A program made the translations under genes and the position numbers. DNA of 64,000 bases, taken from assembly GCF_003002955.1 (NCBI RefSeq), contig NZ_PVTJ01000005.1, positions 1 to 64,000 of the forward strand, given 5' to 3'. Position 1 is the first letter of the stretch. Every line of letters begins with the position of its first letter. This DNA is from Glycomyces artemisiae. GTDB taxonomy: Bacteria; Actinomycetota; Actinomycetes; Mycobacteriales; Micromonosporaceae. This document shows, one piece after another, positions 9,790-18,783 of this stretch. The notes beneath the pieces were generated by a model. The model was given only the letters and a program-made list of their open reading frames with translations, was not told the DNA's origin and made no database searches.

Positions 9790-11088
9790 ATGGCCCCACG
9801 CCTGGGTGACAGCGAGATCTTGAAGTGCTCGTTCTGCTCGAAGTCGCAGCGGCAGGTGCGCAAGCTGATCGCGGGTCCGAACAACGTGTACATCTGCGAC
9901 GAGTGCATCGACCTGTGCAACGAGATCATCGAAGAGGAGTTCGCCGAGGACGCCGAGGTGGTCTGGGAGGACCTGCCGAAGCCCAAGGAGATCGTCGAGT
10001 TCCTCGACCAGTGGGTGATCGGCCAGGACAACGCCAAGCGCGCGCTCGCGGTCGCCGTCTACAACCACTACAAGCGGGTGCAGCTCGACGAGCTCGGCTC
10101 GATCCGCGGCGGCGACCACGTGGAGCTCCAGAAGTCGAACATCCTCATGGTCGGCCCCACCGGCTCCGGCAAGACCCACCTCGCGCAGACCCTCGCCCGG
10201 ATGCTCGACGTCCCGTTCGCCATCGCGGACGCCACGGCCCTCACCGAGGCCGGGTACGTGGGCGACGACGTGGAGAACATCCTCCTCAAGCTCATCCAGG
10301 CCGCCGACTTCGACGTCAAGCGCGCCGAGACCGGCATCATCTACATCGACGAGATCGACAAGGCCGGACGCAAGGCCGAGAATCCGTCGATCACCCGCGA
10401 CGTCTCCGGCGAGGGCGTCCAGCAGGCCCTCCTGAAGATCCTCGAAGGCACGATCTCCTCGGTCCCCCCGCAGGGCGGGCGCAAGCACCCCCAGCAGGAC
10501 CACATCCAGATCGACACCACGAACATCCTCTTCATCTGCGGCGGCGCGTTCGCCGGGATCGAGGAGATCATCAAGGGCCGCATCGGCAAGCGCACCGTCG
10601 GCTTCACCGCCCCGCTGCACGCCGAGGTCGCCGAGGGCGACGCGATCGTCTCCCAGGTCATGCCCGACGACCTGCTCAAGTACGGGCTCATCCCCGAGAT
10701 GGTCGGGCGCCTCCCGATCCTCACCACCGTCGACCACCTCGACAAGGCCGCGCTCCTGCGCATCCTCACCGAGCCGCGGAACGCCCTGGTCAAGCAGTAC
10801 CAGCGCCTCCTCGAACTCGACGGCGTCGAGCTGGAGTTCGCCCCCGACGCCTTGGAGCCGATCGTCGAGTCCGCGCTGCTGCGCGGCACCGGCGCGCGGG
10901 GCCTGCGGGCCATCATGGAGGAGGTCCTCCAGCCCGTCATGTTCGAGATCCCCTCGCGCGCCGATGAGGTCGCGAAGGTCGAGATCACCGCGGACGTGGT
11001 GCGGCGCAACGTGAACCCGACGCTCGTGCCGCGCACGAAGGCCACGCCGCGGCGGGCGGTGCGCCCGCGCCGCGAGAAGTCGGCCTGA
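9790..11088 (+). CDS. clpX: ATP-dependent Clp protease ATP-binding subunit ClpX
   Basis: 432 residues. N-terminal zinc-binding domain with Cys13, Cys16, Cys36 and Cys39; AAA+ module with Walker A GPTGSGKT (122-129), pore loop GYVG (155-158), Walker B IIYIDE (183-188) and the [18 protein letters not shown] segment. ClpX unfolds tagged substrates and passes them to ClpP1P2. I chose the ATG giving [16 protein letters not shown] because it matches the family and has GGAGGGAG upstream; an in-frame ATG 57 nt earlier would add a non-family leader. The gap to clpP2 holds a hairpin, so clpX may also have its own promoter. Confidence 0.96.
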   Translation: MAPRLGDSEILKCSFCSKSQRQVRKLIAGPNNVYICDECIDLCNEIIEEEFAEDAEVVWEDLPKPKEIVEFLDQWVIGQDNAKRALAVAVYNHYKRVQLDELGSIRGGDHVELQKSNILMVGPTGSGKTHLAQTLARMLDVPFAIADATALTEAGYVGDDVENILLKLIQAADFDVKRAETGIIYIDEIDKAGRKAENPSITRDVSGEGVQQALLKILEGTISSVPPQGGRKHPQQDHIQIDTTNILFICGGAFAGIEEIIKGRIGKRTVGFTAPLHAEVAEGDAIVSQVMPDDLLKYGLIPEMVGRLPILTTVDHLDKAALLRILTEPRNALVKQYQRLLELDGVELEFAPDALEPIVESALLRGTGARGLRAIMEEVLQPVMFEIPSRADEVAKVEITADVVRRNVNPTLVPRTKATPRRAVRPRREKSA

Positions 11089-11097
11089 GCCGGGGCC

Positions 11098-11115
11098 CTG
11101 AGCCCCGGGGCTCAG
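11098..11115. terminator. 18-bp perfect palindrome between convergent genes
   Basis: ctgagccccggggctcag is perfectly self-complementary, lies 10 nt past the clpX stop and overlaps the stop codon of the convergent gene on the minus strand. Position suggests a bidirectional termination structure. It has no T tract, and a protein-binding site is possible. Confidence 0.4.
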
Positions 11116-11435
11116 TCCTCCTTGTTCTCGTCGCGCAGGCGGCGGTCGATGTCCCGCAGGAAGTCGGGGTCGTCGTCGGGGGCCACCGGCCCGTTGGGGT
11201 GCTTGGGCCCTCCGGCGCTCCCGGTGCGGCCCGTGCCCGGCTGCGGGCGCGGCGGGCGCGCCCGGCCCACGGAGAACCACAGGATGCCGCCGGCGACCGG
11301 CACGAGCAGGATGATGAGGACCCACCATCCGCGGGTGAGCTTCCGGGGATGGTGCTCGCCCCCAAGGCAGTCGGCGAGCGCGGCGATGACCAGCGCCAGG
11401 TGCGCCAAGAACAGGAAGACGAACGCGCGGATCAT
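11112..11435 (-). CDS. PLDc_N (phospholipase D-nuclease N-terminal) domain membrane protein
   Basis: 107 residues from the chosen ATG (MIRAFVFLFLAHL). Two membrane helices surround the short motif ALADCL, then RGWWVLIILLVPVAGGILWF and a hydrophilic Pro/Gly/Asp-rich tail: the pattern of PLDc_N small proteins. Function is unknown; such proteins are thought to be membrane-associated. Alternative starts are an ATG at 11447 (MIGDMIRAF) and a TTG at 11474; the family usually begins just before the first helix. Transcribed towards clpX. Confidence 0.65.
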   Translation of the reverse strand: MIRAFVFLFLAHLALVIAALADCLGGEHHPRKLTRGWWVLIILLVPVAGGILWFSVGRARPPRPQPGTGRTGSAGGPKHPNGPVAPDDDPDFLRDIDRRLRDENKED

Positions 11436-11502
11436 GTCCCCAATCATGCCTGCTTGCCGCCATCCGTACAACAACGGCTCGGGGTGTTGCGCCCTCCGTG
11501 GT

Positions 11503-11518
11503 GTTACTCGATAGTAAC
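11503..11518 (+). promoter_or_regulatory. Palindromic operator overlapping the etfBA promoter
   Basis: GTTACT-CGAT-AGTAAC is an inverted repeat with perfect 6-bp arms. It lies 84 nt upstream of the etfB ATG and just before a plausible -10 (TAGGAT, 11523-11528), so a bound protein would cover the promoter. The form suits a TetR/MarR/GntR-type dimer. No candidate regulator is adjacent, so identity and direction of control are open. Confidence 0.45.
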
Positions 11519-11601
11519 TTCGTAGGATATAGTCGGCCCTAGGCTCAGGGTCGGTGCAAGGCCCTTACTGTGTCGCCAAGAACGACCTCGGAGGTTGGTC
11601 T

Positions 11602-12372
11602 ATGAACATCGTGGTTCTGGTCAAGCAGGTCCCGGACTCGGGGCTCGCGAGACAACTGGACGCCCAGCTGCGGGTGGACCGCAACGGCGCCAACAACGTC
11701 ATGGGCGAGCTCGACGAATACGCCGTCGAAGCCGCGCTCCAGCTCAAGGAGGCCCACGGCGGCGAGGTCACCGTCCTCACCCTCGGGCCGGGCCAGGCCA
11801 CCGAGACCGTGCGCAAGGTCCTCGCGATGGGCGCCGACAAGGCCGTCCACGTCGAGGACGACGCCGTCGGCGGCTCCGACGCCCTCACCACCTCCGCGAT
11901 CCTCGCCGCCGCGCTCGGCCGCCTGGAGTGGGACCTCGTCATCGCCGGCGCCGAGTCCACCGACTCGAACATGGGCGTCATGCCCCAGCTCCTGGCCGCC
12001 CGCACCGGCGCCCCGGCCCTGACCGGCGCCCGCAAAATCGACACCGACGGGTCCTCGATCACCGTGGAGCACCAGCGCGCCAACGGGTACGACGTGCTCA
12101 CCGCGACCCTGCCCGCGATCGTCTCGGTCTGGGACACGATCAACACCCCGCGCTACCCGTCGCTCAAGGGCATCATGGCCGCCAAGCGCAAGCCGGTCGA
12201 GACCCTGACCCTCGCCGACCTCGGCGTCGCCGCAGCCGGTCCGGCCGCCGCGTCGAACGAGGTCGTCGAGGCCGCCGCGCGCCCGCCGCGCTCCGCGGGC
12301 CAGATCGTCACCGACGAAGGCCAGGGCGGGTCCGCCCTCGCCGGATTCCTCGCCGCCGAGAAGTTCATCTAG
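11602..12372 (+). CDS. etfB: Electron transfer flavoprotein subunit beta
   Basis: 256 residues from MNIVVLVKQVPDSG, preceded by GGAGG. The ETF beta/FixA fold is clear: KQVPD at the N-terminus, NPYDEYA-like GELDEYAVEAAL, and the AMP-binding region ATETVRKVLAMGADKAVHV. It pairs with EtfA to carry electrons from acyl-CoA and other flavin dehydrogenases to the ETF:quinone oxidoreductase. An upstream in-frame ATG at 11554 would add 16 residues outside the family. A palindromic operator precedes the gene; etfA follows after 9 nt. Confidence 0.95.
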   Translation: MNIVVLVKQVPDSGLARQLDAQLRVDRNGANNVMGELDEYAVEAALQLKEAHGGEVTVLTLGPGQATETVRKVLAMGADKAVHVEDDAVGGSDALTTSAILAAALGRLEWDLVIAGAESTDSNMGVMPQLLAARTGAPALTGARKIDTDGSSITVEHQRANGYDVLTATLPAIVSVWDTINTPRYPSLKGIMAAKRKPVETLTLADLGVAAAGPAAASNEVVEAAARPPRSAGQIVTDEGQGGSALAGFLAAEKFI

Positions 12373-12381
12373 GAGCCCGCC

Positions 12382-13311
12382 ATGACCGACATCCTCGTGT
12401 ACGTACCGAACTCCGGCAAGCACGCCGCCGAGGTCCTCACCCTCGCGCGCTCCCTCGGCGACGTCTCCGCGATCGCCTTCGACGACGCCGCCGCCTCGCT
12501 CGCGGGCGAGTACGGCGCCGCGAAGGTCTACCGCGTCGAGGCCCCCGGCGCCGACGACTACTTCGTCGATCCGAAGGCGACCGTCCTCACCGACCTCGCC
12601 CGCAATGCGAACCCGGACTTCTTCCTGCTCCCGAGCACCGACGAGGGCAAGGCCCTCGCGGCCCGGGTCGCGGTCGCGCTCGACAACGGCCTCATGACCG
12701 ACGTGTCGGGCCTGGACGCCGACGGCACCGCCTCGCAGGACGCCTTCGCGGGCGCCACGATCCTGAAGTCGAAGTCCACCAAGGGCTTCACGCTCGCGAC
12801 GGTCAAGTCCGGCTCCACCGAGCCGACCCCGGCCCCGGGCTCGCCCGCGGTCGAGACCGTCAACGCCGTTGTGGCCGAAGCGGACCAGCGCGTCAAGATC
12901 GCCCAGCGGGTCGACGAGCCCGCGGGCGACCGCCCGGCGCTGGCCGAGGCGCGCGTGGTCGTCTCGGGCGGCCGCGGCGTGGGCTCGGCCGAGGACTTCG
13001 CGCTCATCGAGCGCGTCGCGGACGCCCTGGGCGGCGCGGTCGGCGCTTCGCGCGCGGCCACCGACGCCGGGTACTACCCGCACAAGTTCCAGGTCGGCCA
13101 GACCGGGACGACCGTCAGCCCGCAGCTGTACCTCGCCGCGGGCATCTCCGGCGCGATCCAGCACCGCGCGGGCATGCAGACCTCGCGGGTGATCGTGGCC
13201 GTCAACAAGGACGCGGACGCCCCGATCTTCGGCATGGCCGACTTCGGCGTCGTGGGCGACCTCTTCCAGGTCCTCCCGCAGGCGCTTGAGGAGATCGAGA
13301 AGCGGAAGTAG
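12382..13311 (+). CDS. etfA: Electron transfer flavoprotein subunit alpha
   Basis: 309 residues. The C-terminal FAD-binding domain is intact: [12 protein letters not shown] (about 195-206), [38 protein letters not shown] and [12 protein letters not shown]. It forms the heterodimer with EtfB. AGGAG lies 6 nt before the ATG and a strong terminator follows, so etfBA is a two-gene operon. It sits close to the cysteine desulfurase and mnmA genes, an order I recall from other actinobacteria. Confidence 0.96.
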   Translation: MTDILVYVPNSGKHAAEVLTLARSLGDVSAIAFDDAAASLAGEYGAAKVYRVEAPGADDYFVDPKATVLTDLARNANPDFFLLPSTDEGKALAARVAVALDNGLMTDVSGLDADGTASQDAFAGATILKSKSTKGFTLATVKSGSTEPTPAPGSPAVETVNAVVAEADQRVKIAQRVDEPAGDRPALAEARVVVSGGRGVGSAEDFALIERVADALGGAVGASRAATDAGYYPHKFQVGQTGTTVSPQLYLAAGISGAIQHRAGMQTSRVIVAVNKDADAPIFGMADFGVVGDLFQVLPQALEEIEKRK

Positions 13312-13322
13312 CGAACCACCGG

Positions 13323-13358
13323 CGCGGCCGGTCCGCCCGAGAGGGCGGGCCGGCCGCG
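13323..13358 (+). terminator. Terminator of the etfBA operon
   Basis: 16-bp stem with a single G-T pair (cgcggccggtccgccc / gggcgggccggccgcg) around a GAGA tetraloop, 11 nt past the etfA stop, followed by ttgtg. Confidence 0.75.
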
Positions 13359-13385
13359 TTGTGCGCGAGGGCTTCTCGTGTTCGC

Positions 13386-13462
13386 AGTCGCCCCCAGTTT
13401 CAACGGTGCCTGCGGGGTCCGACAGTCGTACCCGGAGGGCATTGTTGAAGCCGGGGGCGACT
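13386..13462 (+). repeat. Large imperfect inverted repeat upstream of bioY
   Basis: Two 25-nt arms (13386-13410 and 13438-13462) are complementary at 21 of 25 positions, including an unbroken 10-bp run (agtcgccccc / gggggcgact); the spacer is 27 nt. It lies inside the 323-nt gap 13312-13634, after the etfBA terminator and about 170 nt before the bioY start. As RNA it would be a long hairpin. No known riboswitch motif is recognised. The rest of the gap shows no clear gene. Confidence 0.5.
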
Positions 13463-13634
13463 CGATGCGCCCGATTTGCGTCGATGGCCGCGAACCTCTC
13501 AATCTCCGAATGGCTGTCGATGGTCGGTCGTGGGGCGTCGGCCAGGGGCGTCACTCGGTCGTAACAGTCGTGGGTTAGGCTTCCCCGAGCCCCTCGTTAT
13601 AGAGAACCTACAGATGATGTTGGAGGAATCCGCA

Positions 13635-14246
13635 ATGGTCGCCTCAACCGCCACGATCGCCGCTCCCCGCGTGCTCGCCGACCTCCTGCCCGCTTCGACC
13701 CGGGCTGCTGCGCTCGTCCGGGACGGGGTGCTGGTGCTCGCGGGCGCTGGTGCCGTCGGCGCCTCCGCGCAGGTCGCTTTCACCATCCCGCAGATCAGCC
13801 CGGTGCCGTTCGTGCTCACCACGTTCACCGTGCTCCTCGTCGGCGCGGCCTACGGCCCGCTGCGCGCGGCCCTCGCGCTCGGCCTCTACCTCGTCGCGGG
13901 CGCAGCGGGCGTGCCGTGGTTCACCGAGGGCACCTCCGGGTTCGCGATGCCGACCTTCGGCTACATCATCGGCTTCCTCGCCGCCGCGGTCGCGGTCGGC
14001 TTCCTCGCCAAGCGCGGCGGCGACCGCACCATCGTGAAGACCGTGGGGCTCATGGTCATCGGCAACGTCATCATGTACGCCTTCGGCGTCCCCTACCTCG
14101 CCGCCTCGCTCGACCTGAGCGCCTCGCAGGCCCTCGACGCCGGCATGATCCCGTTCCTCGCGGGCGACTTCGTCAAGCTCGTCTTCGCGGCGCTCCTGCT
14201 CCCGGGCACCTGGTGGGCCGTCCAGAAGTTCCGCAACCAGGACTAG
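13635..14246 (+). CDS. bioY: Biotin transporter substrate-binding (S) component BioY
   Basis: 203 residues, starting MVASTATIAAPRV; GGAGGAAT lies 6 nt before the ATG. About six membrane helices with BioY-family features: FTIPQISPVPFVLTTFTVLLVGAAYG, AGAAGVPWFTEG, FGYIIGFLAAA and FLAGDFVKLVFAALLLPG. As an ECF-type S component it binds biotin and pairs with a shared energy-coupling module; no bioM/bioN genes adjoin. No BioQ-type operator (TGAAC-N3-GTTCA) is visible, but a long hairpin precedes the gene. Confidence 0.92.
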   Translation: MVASTATIAAPRVLADLLPASTRAAALVRDGVLVLAGAGAVGASAQVAFTIPQISPVPFVLTTFTVLLVGAAYGPLRAALALGLYLVAGAAGVPWFTEGTSGFAMPTFGYIIGFLAAAVAVGFLAKRGGDRTIVKTVGLMVIGNVIMYAFGVPYLAASLDLSASQALDAGMIPFLAGDFVKLVFAALLLPGTWWAVQKFRNQD

Positions 14247-14258
14247 CAGACAGACTCC

Positions 14259-14293
14259 AAGGGCGCCTTCGGCTTCGAGTCGCAGGCGCCCTT
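14259..14293 (+). terminator. Terminator of bioY
   Basis: 10-bp stem (aagggcgcct / aggcgccctt) with a 15-nt loop, 13 nt past the bioY stop; the T-rich stretch ttttcctat follows immediately. Confidence 0.75.
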
Positions 14294-14302
14294 TTCCTAT
14301 AT

Positions 14303-14324
14303 CATATATCCTATAGGATATATG
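14303..14324. repeat. 22-bp perfect AT-rich palindrome
   Basis: A 22-bp perfect palindrome centred on CTATAG (core atatatcctataggatatat) lies between bioY and the convergent XRE gene, 13 nt past the latter's stop. It is nearly all A/T in a genome that is otherwise about 70 percent GC. It could be the terminator of the XRE gene, a protein-binding site, or a relic of an element; it does not look like a dif site. Confidence 0.6.
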
Positions 14325-14337
14325 GTTCGGAGTCCGG

Positions 14338-15249
14338 TCAGCTGATGTCCCAGCCGATGCCCAGCGCCCCCGGGCGCGGCACCGGCTCCGCCAAGGCCAC
14401 CGTCCGGTTCGGGCCCAGCTGGAGGTCGCCGGTCTCGCGCTTCTCGCGCTGGAGGCTCGACTGCGCGAAGCGGTACACGCGCTTCGGGATCGCATCGGAG
14501 GCGAACCGCACCTGGAGCGAGTACTGGTCCACCGGGTAGCGGAACGCGTTGCCGTGCCCGCTGGAGACGCCGCCGTTCCCTTGGACGACGATCTCGAACA
14601 GGTGGGTCGCGCCCTTCGGCAGCGGCGTGTCGAACACGATCTCGGCCAAGGCGACCGGGGCGTCGTCGTGGCGCAGCACGTTCGGGACCGTGCAGTCGCG
14701 GACGGGCTTGAACTCGATGTCGTCGATGTCGCAGCCGGTGTCGCCGCGGTAGAGCAGGATGTACCGGTCGACGTCGTCGCGCCTCGCGCGCACCAGCATC
14801 GACAGCTCGAACACCGACTCCTGCCACTGCGAGTCGACGTGGACGATGACCTGCTGGCTGAGGATGTCGAGGGTGTGCTCGCGGGAGGCGGGCACCTGGT
14901 CGCACAGCTCGCGGACCGCGTCGCCGCCGAGGACGGCGTCGGGGCGGGGGAGCTGGCCGCGGATCGAGCGGGGGCCGCGGGCGCGCTTGGGGCCCAGGAG
15001 GACGCGGAGGGACCCGGCGGGGAGCTCCAGGAGGTCTTCGAGAGCGGTGACCGCGGCGAGGGACTCGGCGCGCTCGGGGCGGGAACGGCCGGACTGCCAG
15101 TAGCTGAGGCTGGTCGTGGAGACGGTGATGCCGCGCATCGAGAGGCGGTGCCGGATGCGGTCGAGGCCGAGGCCGCTGGTCTGGATGGCGACGCGCAGCG
15201 CGGTGTGGAAGGGCCCCGCGCGGAGCGCTTCGGCGAGCTCTGGCGTCAT
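14338..15249 (-). CDS. XRE-family helix-turn-helix regulator with large C-terminal domain
   Basis: 303 residues. The first 75 residues carry an XRE-like DNA-binding region (FHTALRVAIQTSGLGLDRI, then TSLSYWQSGRSRPERAESL). The remaining 225 residues form a beta-rich domain (RGDTGCDIDDIEF, FRYPVDQYSLQVRFASDAIP) I recognise only as a conserved actinobacterial extension of unknown ligand. I chose the ATG at 15249; a GTG 6 nt upstream is equally possible. It is convergent with bioY and divergent from the cysteine desulfurase gene, with an inverted repeat in the shared promoter region. Confidence 0.7.
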   Translation of the reverse strand: MTPELAEALRAGPFHTALRVAIQTSGLGLDRIRHRLSMRGITVSTTSLSYWQSGRSRPERAESLAAVTALEDLLELPAGSLRVLLGPKRARGPRSIRGQLPRPDAVLGGDAVRELCDQVPASREHTLDILSQQVIVHVDSQWQESVFELSMLVRARRDDVDRYILLYRGDTGCDIDDIEFKPVRDCTVPNVLRHDDAPVALAEIVFDTPLPKGATHLFEIVVQGNGGVSSGHGNAFRYPVDQYSLQVRFASDAIPKRVYRFAQSSLQREKRETGDLQLGPNRTVALAEPVPRPGALGIGWDIS

Positions 15250-15310
15250 AGGCACACACTTTCTCTCGACACGGTTTGCTCGGTGGTTTCACAACCCGCG
15301 TCCGGGGCGG

Positions 15311-15344
15311 CGAATCCTGTATACCGGAAAGGTAGGAGGATTCG
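15311..15344. promoter_or_regulatory. Nested inverted repeat between XRE regulator and cysteine desulfurase
   Basis: CGAATCCT (15311-15318) and AGGATTCG (15337-15344) are perfect 8-bp arms; inside them TACC/GGTA (15322-15325 and 15331-15334) form a second pair. It lies 60 nt upstream of the XRE gene start, where an autoregulatory operator would sit. Inference from symmetry and position only. Confidence 0.35.
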
Positions 15345-15488
15345 TCAGATTCTATCGCGGGCCCACCATCGGGTCCGAGGCCGACATCTCGGGGCCGCGA
15401 AGCGCACGTTCTCACAGACCGGAACGCGCCCGGGGCGGCGCCGCTGCCGGAGGGAGTGAGCCGCGACGCGCCGTACCATAGAGAGGCC

Positions 15489-16646
15489 ATGGCCTATCTC
15501 GATCACGCCGCCACAACGCCGATGCTCCCCCAAGCGCTCGACGCCTACGTGCGCACCGCCCAGTCCCTCGGCAACGCCTCCTCCCTCCACGGCTCCGGGC
15601 GCACCGCCCGCCGCACCGTCGAAGAGGCCCGCGAACGCATCGCGGAGGCGCTCGGCGCCAAACCAGGGGAGGTGATCTTCACCGGCTCCGGCACGGAGGC
15701 CGACAACCTCGCCGTCAAGGGCATCCACTGGGCCCGCCGCGCCGACGGCCGCAACCGGGTCGTCACCACCGCGATCGAGCACCACGCCGTCGCCGACGCG
15801 GTCGCCTGGCTCGGGGACCACGAGAAGGCCGACGTCACCGAGCTGCCCGTCGACAAGATCGGCCGCATCGACACCGCGGTCCTCGCCGCGCTCCTCGACG
15901 AGCGCGCCGCCGAGATCACCGTCGTCACCTGCATGTGGGCGAACAACGAGGTCGGCACCGTCCAGCCCGTCGCCGACATCGCCGCCCTCGCCGCGGCCCA
16001 CGGCATCCCCGTGCACACCGACGCCATCCAGGCCGTCGGCCACGTCCCCGTCGACTTCGCCGCCTCCGGCGCCGCCGCCCTCACCCTCTCCGGGCACAAG
16101 CTCGGCGGCCCGACCGGCACCGGCGCGCTCCTGCTGCGCCGCGACGTCACCGCCACGCCGCTCCTCCACGGCGGCGGCCAGGAGCGCGAGATCCGCTCCG
16201 GGACCCTCGACGTGCCCGGGATCGCCGCGCTCGCCGAAGCCGTCGACCACGCCGTGCGCACCCGCGAGACCGAGGCCGCCCGGCTCGCCGCGCTGCGCGA
16301 CGACCTCGTCGCCCGCATCCGCCGGGCCGTCCCCGACGCCGTCTACAACGGCGACCCCGACAACCGCCTGCCCGGCAACGCGCACCTGTCGTTCCCCGGC
16401 TGCGAAGGCGACGCGCTCCTCATGCTCCTCGACGCCGCCGGTGTCGAATGCGCCACAGGCTCCGCGTGCTCCGCCGGGATCGCCCAGCCCTCCCACGTGC
16501 TCCTCGCCATGGGCGCCGACCCCGACGACGCCCGCTCCTCCCTGCGGTTCACGCTCGGCTGGCCCACCACGGAGGCCGACGTCGACGCGCTCGTGGCCGC
16601 CCTCCCCGAAGCCGTCCGGCGCGCCAAGACCGCCGGGCTGACCTAG
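15489..16646 (+). CDS. Cysteine desulfurase (NifS/IscS family)
   Basis: 385 residues from [11 protein letters not shown]. Fold-type I PLP enzyme: His98 (IEHHAV) stacks on the cofactor, Lys204 (SGHKLGGP) is the Schiff-base lysine, and Cys327 (ATGSACSAG) is the persulfide-carrying residue. It releases sulfur from cysteine for Fe-S clusters and tRNA thiolation; mnmA, a direct sulfur user, follows within 6 nt, so tRNA thiolation is the likely main role. A -10-like TACCAT (15474-15479) would place the transcript start almost at the ATG, and an in-frame ATG at 15456 would add a non-family leader. Confidence 0.94.
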   Translation: MAYLDHAATTPMLPQALDAYVRTAQSLGNASSLHGSGRTARRTVEEARERIAEALGAKPGEVIFTGSGTEADNLAVKGIHWARRADGRNRVVTTAIEHHAVADAVAWLGDHEKADVTELPVDKIGRIDTAVLAALLDERAAEITVVTCMWANNEVGTVQPVADIAALAAAHGIPVHTDAIQAVGHVPVDFAASGAAALTLSGHKLGGPTGTGALLLRRDVTATPLLHGGGQEREIRSGTLDVPGIAALAEAVDHAVRTRETEAARLAALRDDLVARIRRAVPDAVYNGDPDNRLPGNAHLSFPGCEGDALLMLLDAAGVECATGSACSAGIAQPSHVLLAMGADPDDARSSLRFTLGWPTTEADVDALVAALPEAVRRAKTAGLT

Positions 16647-16651
16647 TTAGC

Positions 16652-17782
16652 ATGGAAGGCGTGAAACTGCGAGTACTGGCCGCCATGAGCGGCGGAGTCG
16701 ACTCGGCCGTGGCCGCGGCCCGCGCCGTCGAGGCCGGGCACGACGTCACCGGCGTCCACCTGGCGCTGTCCAAGAACCCCCAGACCTACCGGACCGGGGC
16801 CCGCGGCTGCTGCACCATCGAGGACTCCCGCGACGCGCGCCGCGCCGCCGACGTCATCGGCATCCCCTTCTACGTTTGGGACATGGCCGAGCGCTTCCAC
16901 GAGGACGTCGTGGAGGACTTCTACAGCGAGTACGCGGCCGGGCGCACCCCCAACCCGTGCCTGCGCTGCAACGAGAAGATCAAGTTCGCCGCCGTCCTCG
17001 ACCGCGCCATGGCCCTCGGCTTCGACGCCGTCGCCACCGGCCACTACGCCCGCAAGGGCGGCGACGGGCTCCTGCGCCGCGCCGTCGACCCCGGCAAGGA
17101 CCAGTCGTACGTGCTCGCCGTCCTCACGCCCGCGCAGCTCGACCACTCGATGTTCCCCCTCGGCGACACCCCCAAGGACCAGGTCCGCGCCGAAGCCGAG
17201 GAGCGCGGCCTCGCCGTCGCCCGCAAGCCCGACAGCCACGACATCTGCTTCATCGCCGACGGCGACACCGCCGGGTTCCTCAAGAACAGGCTCGGCAGCG
17301 CCACCGGCGACATCGTCGACAAGGCCACCGGCGAAGTCCTCGGCAGCCACGACGGCTCCCACCAGTTCACCGTCGGCCAGCGCCACGGCCTCGGCCTCAA
17401 GCGGCCCGCCGCCGACGGCAGGCCCCGCTACGTCCTCTCCATCACGCCCGTCGACAACCGCGTCGAAGTCGGCCCCCGCGAGGCGCTGCGCGTCGACCGC
17501 ATCCGCACCGGCGCTCCCGTGTGGCTCGCCGCGGAGCGCACCGGCTCCTTCGAAGCCGAGATCCAGCTCCGCGCCCACGGCGAGGTCTACCCGGCCACCG
17601 TCACGGTCGAGGACGGCGGTCTCACCGCGCGCCTCCACAAGCCCGCATTCGGCGTCGCCGCCGGGCAGGCCCTCGTCGTCTACGACCCCGACGCGGCCGA
17701 AGGGGACGCCGTGCTCGCGTCCGGCACCATCGACGCCTCAGCGTCCTCCGAAGCAGAATCCCTTGAGGCGGCCGGTGTCTGA
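16652..17782 (+). CDS. mnmA: tRNA-specific 2-thiouridylase MnmA
   Basis: 376 residues. PP-loop MSGGVDS (12-18) binds ATP; catalytic Cys106 ([12 protein letters not shown]) and Cys199 (HDICFIAD) are both present. MnmA adenylates and thiolates U34 of tRNAs for Lys, Glu and Gln using persulfide from the upstream desulfurase. Six nucleotides separate the two genes. The alternative GTG at 16661 begins closer to the family start, but its GGAAGG is only 1 nt away, so either start may be used. It overlaps the next gene by 8 nt. Confidence 0.95.
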   Translation: MEGVKLRVLAAMSGGVDSAVAAARAVEAGHDVTGVHLALSKNPQTYRTGARGCCTIEDSRDARRAADVIGIPFYVWDMAERFHEDVVEDFYSEYAAGRTPNPCLRCNEKIKFAAVLDRAMALGFDAVATGHYARKGGDGLLRRAVDPGKDQSYVLAVLTPAQLDHSMFPLGDTPKDQVRAEAEERGLAVARKPDSHDICFIADGDTAGFLKNRLGSATGDIVDKATGEVLGSHDGSHQFTVGQRHGLGLKRPAADGRPRYVLSITPVDNRVEVGPREALRVDRIRTGAPVWLAAERTGSFEAEIQLRAHGEVYPATVTVEDGGLTARLHKPAFGVAAGQALVVYDPDAAEGDAVLASGTIDASASSEAESLEAAGV

Positions 17783-18782
17783 GGAACTGCCCGTCGCGCT
17801 CCCCACCGGGGTCGCCACCGGCGTCGGCTCACTGCCCGGCACCGACATCGCCGAGGCCGTCAACATCGTCTTCGGGGAGCTCCCCGAATGGCCCCACTTG
17901 CCCGAGCTGCCGAACCGCGGCCTCGGCGCCGACATGATCGGCCGCGGCGCGGCCCTCCTCGCCGGGCTCCCCGTCCAGTGGTGGGGCTTCCGCTGGGAGA
18001 TCGCCGACCTGCCCGGCGTCGACGCCCGCCGCGCCGCCGACTTCCTCGAACGCGACCTCGACGCCCTCCACGAGACCAACGCCTCCGGGCCCGTGCGCCT
18101 CACCGCCGTCGGCCCGTTCACGCTCGCCGCGAACCTGTGGCGCCGCACCGGCGGCGCGATGCTCGCCGACCCCGGCGCGGTCGCCGACCTCGCCTCGTCC
18201 CTCGCCGAGGGCCTGCGCGAGTACGTCGCCGCCGCCCAGGCGCGGATGCCCAAGGCCGCCTTGTCGATCCAGCTCGACGAGCCGAGCCTGCCCGCCGCGT
18301 TGGCCGCCCGCATCAACACCGAGTCGGGCCTCGACTTCTACCGGCGCGTGCCGGTCGAGGTCGCGCGGGACCGCATCCGCGAGGTCGCCGAGGCCGTCGG
18401 GGTGCCGCTCGTCGTCCACTGCTGCGCGCCCGACGCGCCCGTGGGGCTGCTCCGAGAAGCCGGCGCGCAAGCGGTCTCGATCGACCTGACTGCCTTCGAC
18501 CTCGACGACGTGCCGCGCGTCGACGCCCTGGGGGAGTACCTCGACGGCGGCGGGCGGCTCATCGCGGGCGTCGTCCCGCCGCTCGGGCAGCCGCGCCCGG
18601 GTGTCGACAAGGCCGCTGCCGACCGGATCCACGCCCTCTGGGGCCGCCTCGGGTTCGCGCCCGAGCAGCTGGTGCGGCAGGTCAGCGTGAGCACCACGTG
18701 CGGCATGGCCGGGGCGAGCCCCGACTACGCGCGCTTCGCGATGGAGGCGAGCCGCGAGGCCGCCAAGCGGCTCCACGGCTGA
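17775..18782 (+). CDS. Cobalamin-independent methionine synthase-like protein (MetE C-terminal fold)
   Basis: 335 residues from the GTG at 17775, with GAGG upstream; it overlaps the end of mnmA by 8 nt. It has the UROD/MetE-like barrel: GVGSLPG near the start, zinc-ligand candidates His215 and Cys217 (HCCAPD), and Cys309 (STTCGMAG). It lacks the MetE N-terminal domain, so it is a short single-domain form; the true substrate may be another thiol methyl transfer. Translational coupling to mnmA suggests one operon of sulfur metabolism. Confidence 0.8.
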   Translation: MSEELPVALPTGVATGVGSLPGTDIAEAVNIVFGELPEWPHLPELPNRGLGADMIGRGAALLAGLPVQWWGFRWEIADLPGVDARRAADFLERDLDALHETNASGPVRLTAVGPFTLAANLWRRTGGAMLADPGAVADLASSLAEGLREYVAAAQARMPKAALSIQLDEPSLPAALAARINTESGLDFYRRVPVEVARDRIREVAEAVGVPLVVHCCAPDAPVGLLREAGAQAVSIDLTAFDLDDVPRVDALGEYLDGGGRLIAGVVPPLGQPRPGVDKAAADRIHALWGRLGFAPEQLVRQVSVSTTCGMAGASPDYARFAMEASREAAKRLHG

Positions 18783-18783
18783 C

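Noticed and set aside
14303..14324. dif recombination site
   Set aside because: AT-rich palindrome lacks the XerC/XerD arm pattern and is perfectly symmetric.
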